A DNA stretch of 8,079 bases. It comes from Elusimicrobiota bacterium. GTDB taxonomy: Bacteria > Elusimicrobiota > Elusimicrobia > Elusimicrobiales > UBA9959. The notes under the pieces are model-generated. The model was not told the DNA's origin and did no database searches. It saw only the letters and a program-made list of their open reading frames with translations. A program made the translations under genes and the position numbers. This document shows positions 5,921 through 8,079 of this stretch, piece after piece. The stretch lies in NCBI GenBank assembly GCA_030639665.1, contig DAOWCC010000108.1:1-8079 (forward strand), written 5' to 3'. Each line of letters begins with the position of its first letter. The first letter of the stretch is position 1.

Positions 5921-8079
5921 TAGCTTTTAAAAGTTTTCAATTGTGGTTGATTTACGGCTTGGTTATTTTGAGTTTTGCCGTTAATCTTTTGTTTTTGGTG
6001 AAAGTTTTTTATTCTTTGTTTTTTAAAATCGATATTAAAAAAAGAATTTTAGCGGCTTTGGCCCTCCTTTTGATTTTTTCTTCAAGCATGTTTTTTCTTT
6101 CTTCCGCCGCGGTCCGGGGCGGTTATGATAATAATCATGATTTCGGTTATCTTTCAGGCGATTTTTTTAATGATCGTTCTATGGAAGGTTTTTTGAAAAT
6201 CAAAGAGCTTTCTCCTCTCATTACCGACAGTATAAGCGATAATATAAGCGGTTTTTCCCTCGATTCAATTCTGATAAAAAATAAGATATTGATGTTTTTT
6301 ACGGCTTTAACTTTGCTGGCAATATTGATTAAGTTAAACCTCGAGTATTCCGCCGTTATGGCGGGCTTTGGTTTTTTTTATTTCAATTTTCTTGTCATTT
6401 TAAACGCCAATACATTCAGCACGACAAGTTCGAATATATTTTTCTTTATGAGTTCTCTTTTGGCGCTTGTTTGTTTTCATATGGAGAAAAAGAGCAGAAA
6501 AAGCAATCTTATTTGGGCATTAAGCGCGATGTTTTTAGTCTTTACGAGCAGATATGAGCTTTTTATTGTCAGCTTTGCCGGATTTTTAACGGTAGCCGGA
6601 ATATATTTTAGAGAGCGTTCAATAAAATTGAATATTTTCAAGAAGCATGGTTTTTTGAGCGCTGCCGTTGCCGCGTATTTTTTAATTTATATCGCGTGGT
6701 TTTCGCGGATGAGCGGTTTTGTTTCTTATAATGGCCCTGAAATATGGGAAGTGTTTAATCTGATCGGGAATTTAAAATATCAATTGATTGAACGGAACGC
6801 GGCATTTTTTATGTCTCAAGCTTCATTAATCGTTCCGGCATTAATATTGCTTTCTTTTTTTATGATTTTTCTCAGAAGCTTAAAAGACAGAGGAAAAGCG
6901 GCTAAAAATATAATAATCGGGTCTTTTCTTTTTTTATGGATAGTCTATGTGTCAATCATTTTTAAGCCTTTGGACGCGTATCCTTTGCATTTTATGAGAC
7001 ATAGGCTTTATTTTTTCATTCCTTTTGTAATTCTTTTCGCTTTCTCTTGGGACTCGGCGATGTTTTTTTTAAGAGGCATCAGATTTTTTAAAATTCTTAA
7101 ACCGGCAATGGCTTTGTCGCTGATATTGATTTATGCCTTGTCAAATATCCGAACTGTCGAATCTTTGCAAAATGAGATAAGGACAAATGATATTGAACTG
7201 GAGTTTTTAGCGAAAGTTCAAAAGGAAATGGGCGATAAGTATGTGGTTGTTTATCCGGCAAATGACAGCCGGGCCTCTCTGCTAAAAAAGTATTTTCCTT
7301 TTCATGAAAGTTGCTTGCGGATTAAAGAAAAGCCTTATGTAAAATATGTTTCTTCGGAAAAATTTATTACGCGAGGAAAGGGGGACATAATTCAGGCTTA
7401 TCATCCGTCCAAATCAAACTATATAAGCGAAGATGATAAAGCTGTGTTTGAGTTATCTTTTAAGCATAAGTTTTATACCATATGGCCGGATTTGGAAACC
7501 CGCGATGAAATTCCCGTCAAAATAGGATTTTATTACGCTGACAGGCCCAAAGATAAGGCATGGATTTTAAATTCCAAAGGATATTGCGAATTAAAAACCG
7601 GAAAATTGAACGAGGCCTTGAAATATTTTGAGGAGGCGGTCAAAATTGATTCAAAATGTATTGTTTGCGCTTATAATTTGTCCGCCGCTTACGCGTTTTT
7701 GGGCAGGGAAAAGAAGTCTTTGCTGGCAATTAAGAATAATATTGAATCTCGCGATTCTTATGGAGCGCCGGTTTTTGAAAAAGCGCTTATTTATATGGCT
7801 TCAAACGAAAAAGAAAAAGCAAAACGGCTTTTAGAGAGTTTTATGCGCGAGGATATTAAAAAAAACAAGCGTCAAAACGAGATTTTTTTGGCTATGAGTT
7901 CAATGTATTTGAATAAATTAAACGGAGATGGTTTGCAAGGTGAAAAACATAGATTGCGAAATAATGAAGAATGGAATAAAAGATATAAAAAGCTGTCGGA
8001 TGTGCCGCACATAAAAAAATCTAAAAAAATAGCCGCCGGGGCCGTAAATCAATATATGGCGGGTGATATTGAAAGCGCC
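5917..8079 (+). CDS. Polytopic membrane protein with C-terminal TPR repeats, putative GT-C glycosyltransferase; 3' end cut by the window edge
   Basis: At least 721 residues, open to the right edge. About twelve hydrophobic segments lie between residues 9 and 409. Lys/Arg clusters at 37-43, 190-195, 232-243, 320-330 and 386-395 alternate consistently with uncharged or acidic loops. By the positive-inside rule this puts the 67-122 loop and everything after about 410 in the periplasm. That first large loop carries D71, H74 and D75 (YDNNHDFGYL), which resembles the catalytic acidic loop of GT-C enzymes; no family signature is certain. Residues 410-545 form a soluble domain I do not recognise. TPR-like repeats follow: a clear one at about 548-581 (KGYCELKTGKLNEALKYFEEA), a second at about 582-615, and weaker ones to the edge. 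The start ATG overlaps the upstream TGA (ATGA), with AAGGA 13 bases before it. The GT2 neighbour suggests use of a polyprenyl-phosphate sugar. It could instead be a non-enzymatic membrane TPR protein. Confidence 0.8.
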   Translation, partial: MIAFKSFQLWLIYGLVILSFAVNLLFLVKVFYSLFFKIDIKKRILAALALLLIFSSSMFFLSSAAVRGGYDNNHDFGYLSGDFFNDRSMEGFLKIKELSPLITDSISDNISGFSLDSILIKNKILMFFTALTLLAILIKLNLEYSAVMAGFGFFYFNFLVILNANTFSTTSSNIFFFMSSLLALVCFHMEKKSRKSNLIWALSAMFLVFTSRYELFIVSFAGFLTVAGIYFRERSIKLNIFKKHGFLSAAVAAYFLIYIAWFSRMSGFVSYNGPEIWEVFNLIGNLKYQLIERNAAFFMSQASLIVPALILLSFFMIFLRSLKDRGKAAKNIIIGSFLFLWIVYVSIIFKPLDAYPLHFMRHRLYFFIPFVILFAFSWDSAMFFLRGIRFFKILKPAMALSLILIYALSNIRTVESLQNEIRTNDIELEFLAKVQKEMGDKYVVVYPANDSRASLLKKYFPFHESCLRIKEKPYVKYVSSEKFITRGKGDIIQAYHPSKSNYISEDDKAVFELSFKHKFYTIWPDLETRDEIPVKIGFYYADRPKDKAWILNSKGYCELKTGKLNEALKYFEEAVKIDSKCIVCAYNLSAAYAFLGREKKSLLAIKNNIESRDSYGAPVFEKALIYMASNEKEKAKRLLESFMREDIKKNKRQNEIFLAMSSMYLNKLNGDGLQGEKHRLRNNEEWNKRYKKLSDVPHIKKSKKIAAGAVNQYMAGDIESA

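Noticed and set aside
7063..7070. Run of eight T within the membrane-protein gene, considered as a phase-variation tract
   Set aside because: The run encodes Phe-Phe-Leu in a hydrophobic segment of a T-rich gene with several similar runs; it is short, and the frame continues intact after it.
7628..7834. Open frame of 68 codons on the plus strand inside the membrane/TPR gene
   Set aside because: It lies in another frame of a long gene with clear TPR coding signal, has basic, low-information composition, and has no family resemblance.

Overview
The window comes from a diderm (outer-membrane-bearing) bacterium with moderately AT-rich DNA and dense gene packing. The diderm call rests on a secreted multi-POTRA BamA/Omp85 protein at the left edge. 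The phylum cannot be fixed from this sequence. The form of the inositol-3-phosphate synthase and the overall style would fit Bacteroidota or one of the AT-rich candidate diderm phyla, such as Elusimicrobiota or Omnitrophota, but that is a guess.

Layout: a divergent intergenic region of about 300 bases (2784-3086) separates two transcription units. Leftward (minus strand) runs ino1, encoding myo-inositol-3-phosphate synthase, and then bamA. Their reading frames overlap by four bases (ATGA), and bamA runs off the left edge after its signal peptide, an acidic linker, four POTRA domains and the start of a fifth. Rightward (plus strand) runs a tightly packed four-gene unit: a PIN-PhoH ATPase, a sugar-1-phosphate nucleotidyltransferase (7-base gap), a family-2 glycosyltransferase of the dolichol-phosphate-mannose-synthase-like type, and, overlapping it by ATGA, a large polytopic membrane protein with a C-terminal TPR region that runs off the right edge.

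How the genes may work together: the last three plus-strand genes read as an ordered sugar route. The first would activate a sugar to an NDP-sugar, the second would load it on a polyprenyl phosphate, and the third, a GT-C-like membrane enzyme, would transfer it outside the inner membrane. Charge distribution in the membrane protein places its acidic first large loop and its TPR domain on the periplasmic side. The leftward unit links inositol phosphate production with outer-membrane protein assembly. Both units therefore lean towards envelope construction, with the PIN-PhoH protein as the odd member. No RNA genes, mobile elements, CRISPR arrays or convincing terminators were seen.
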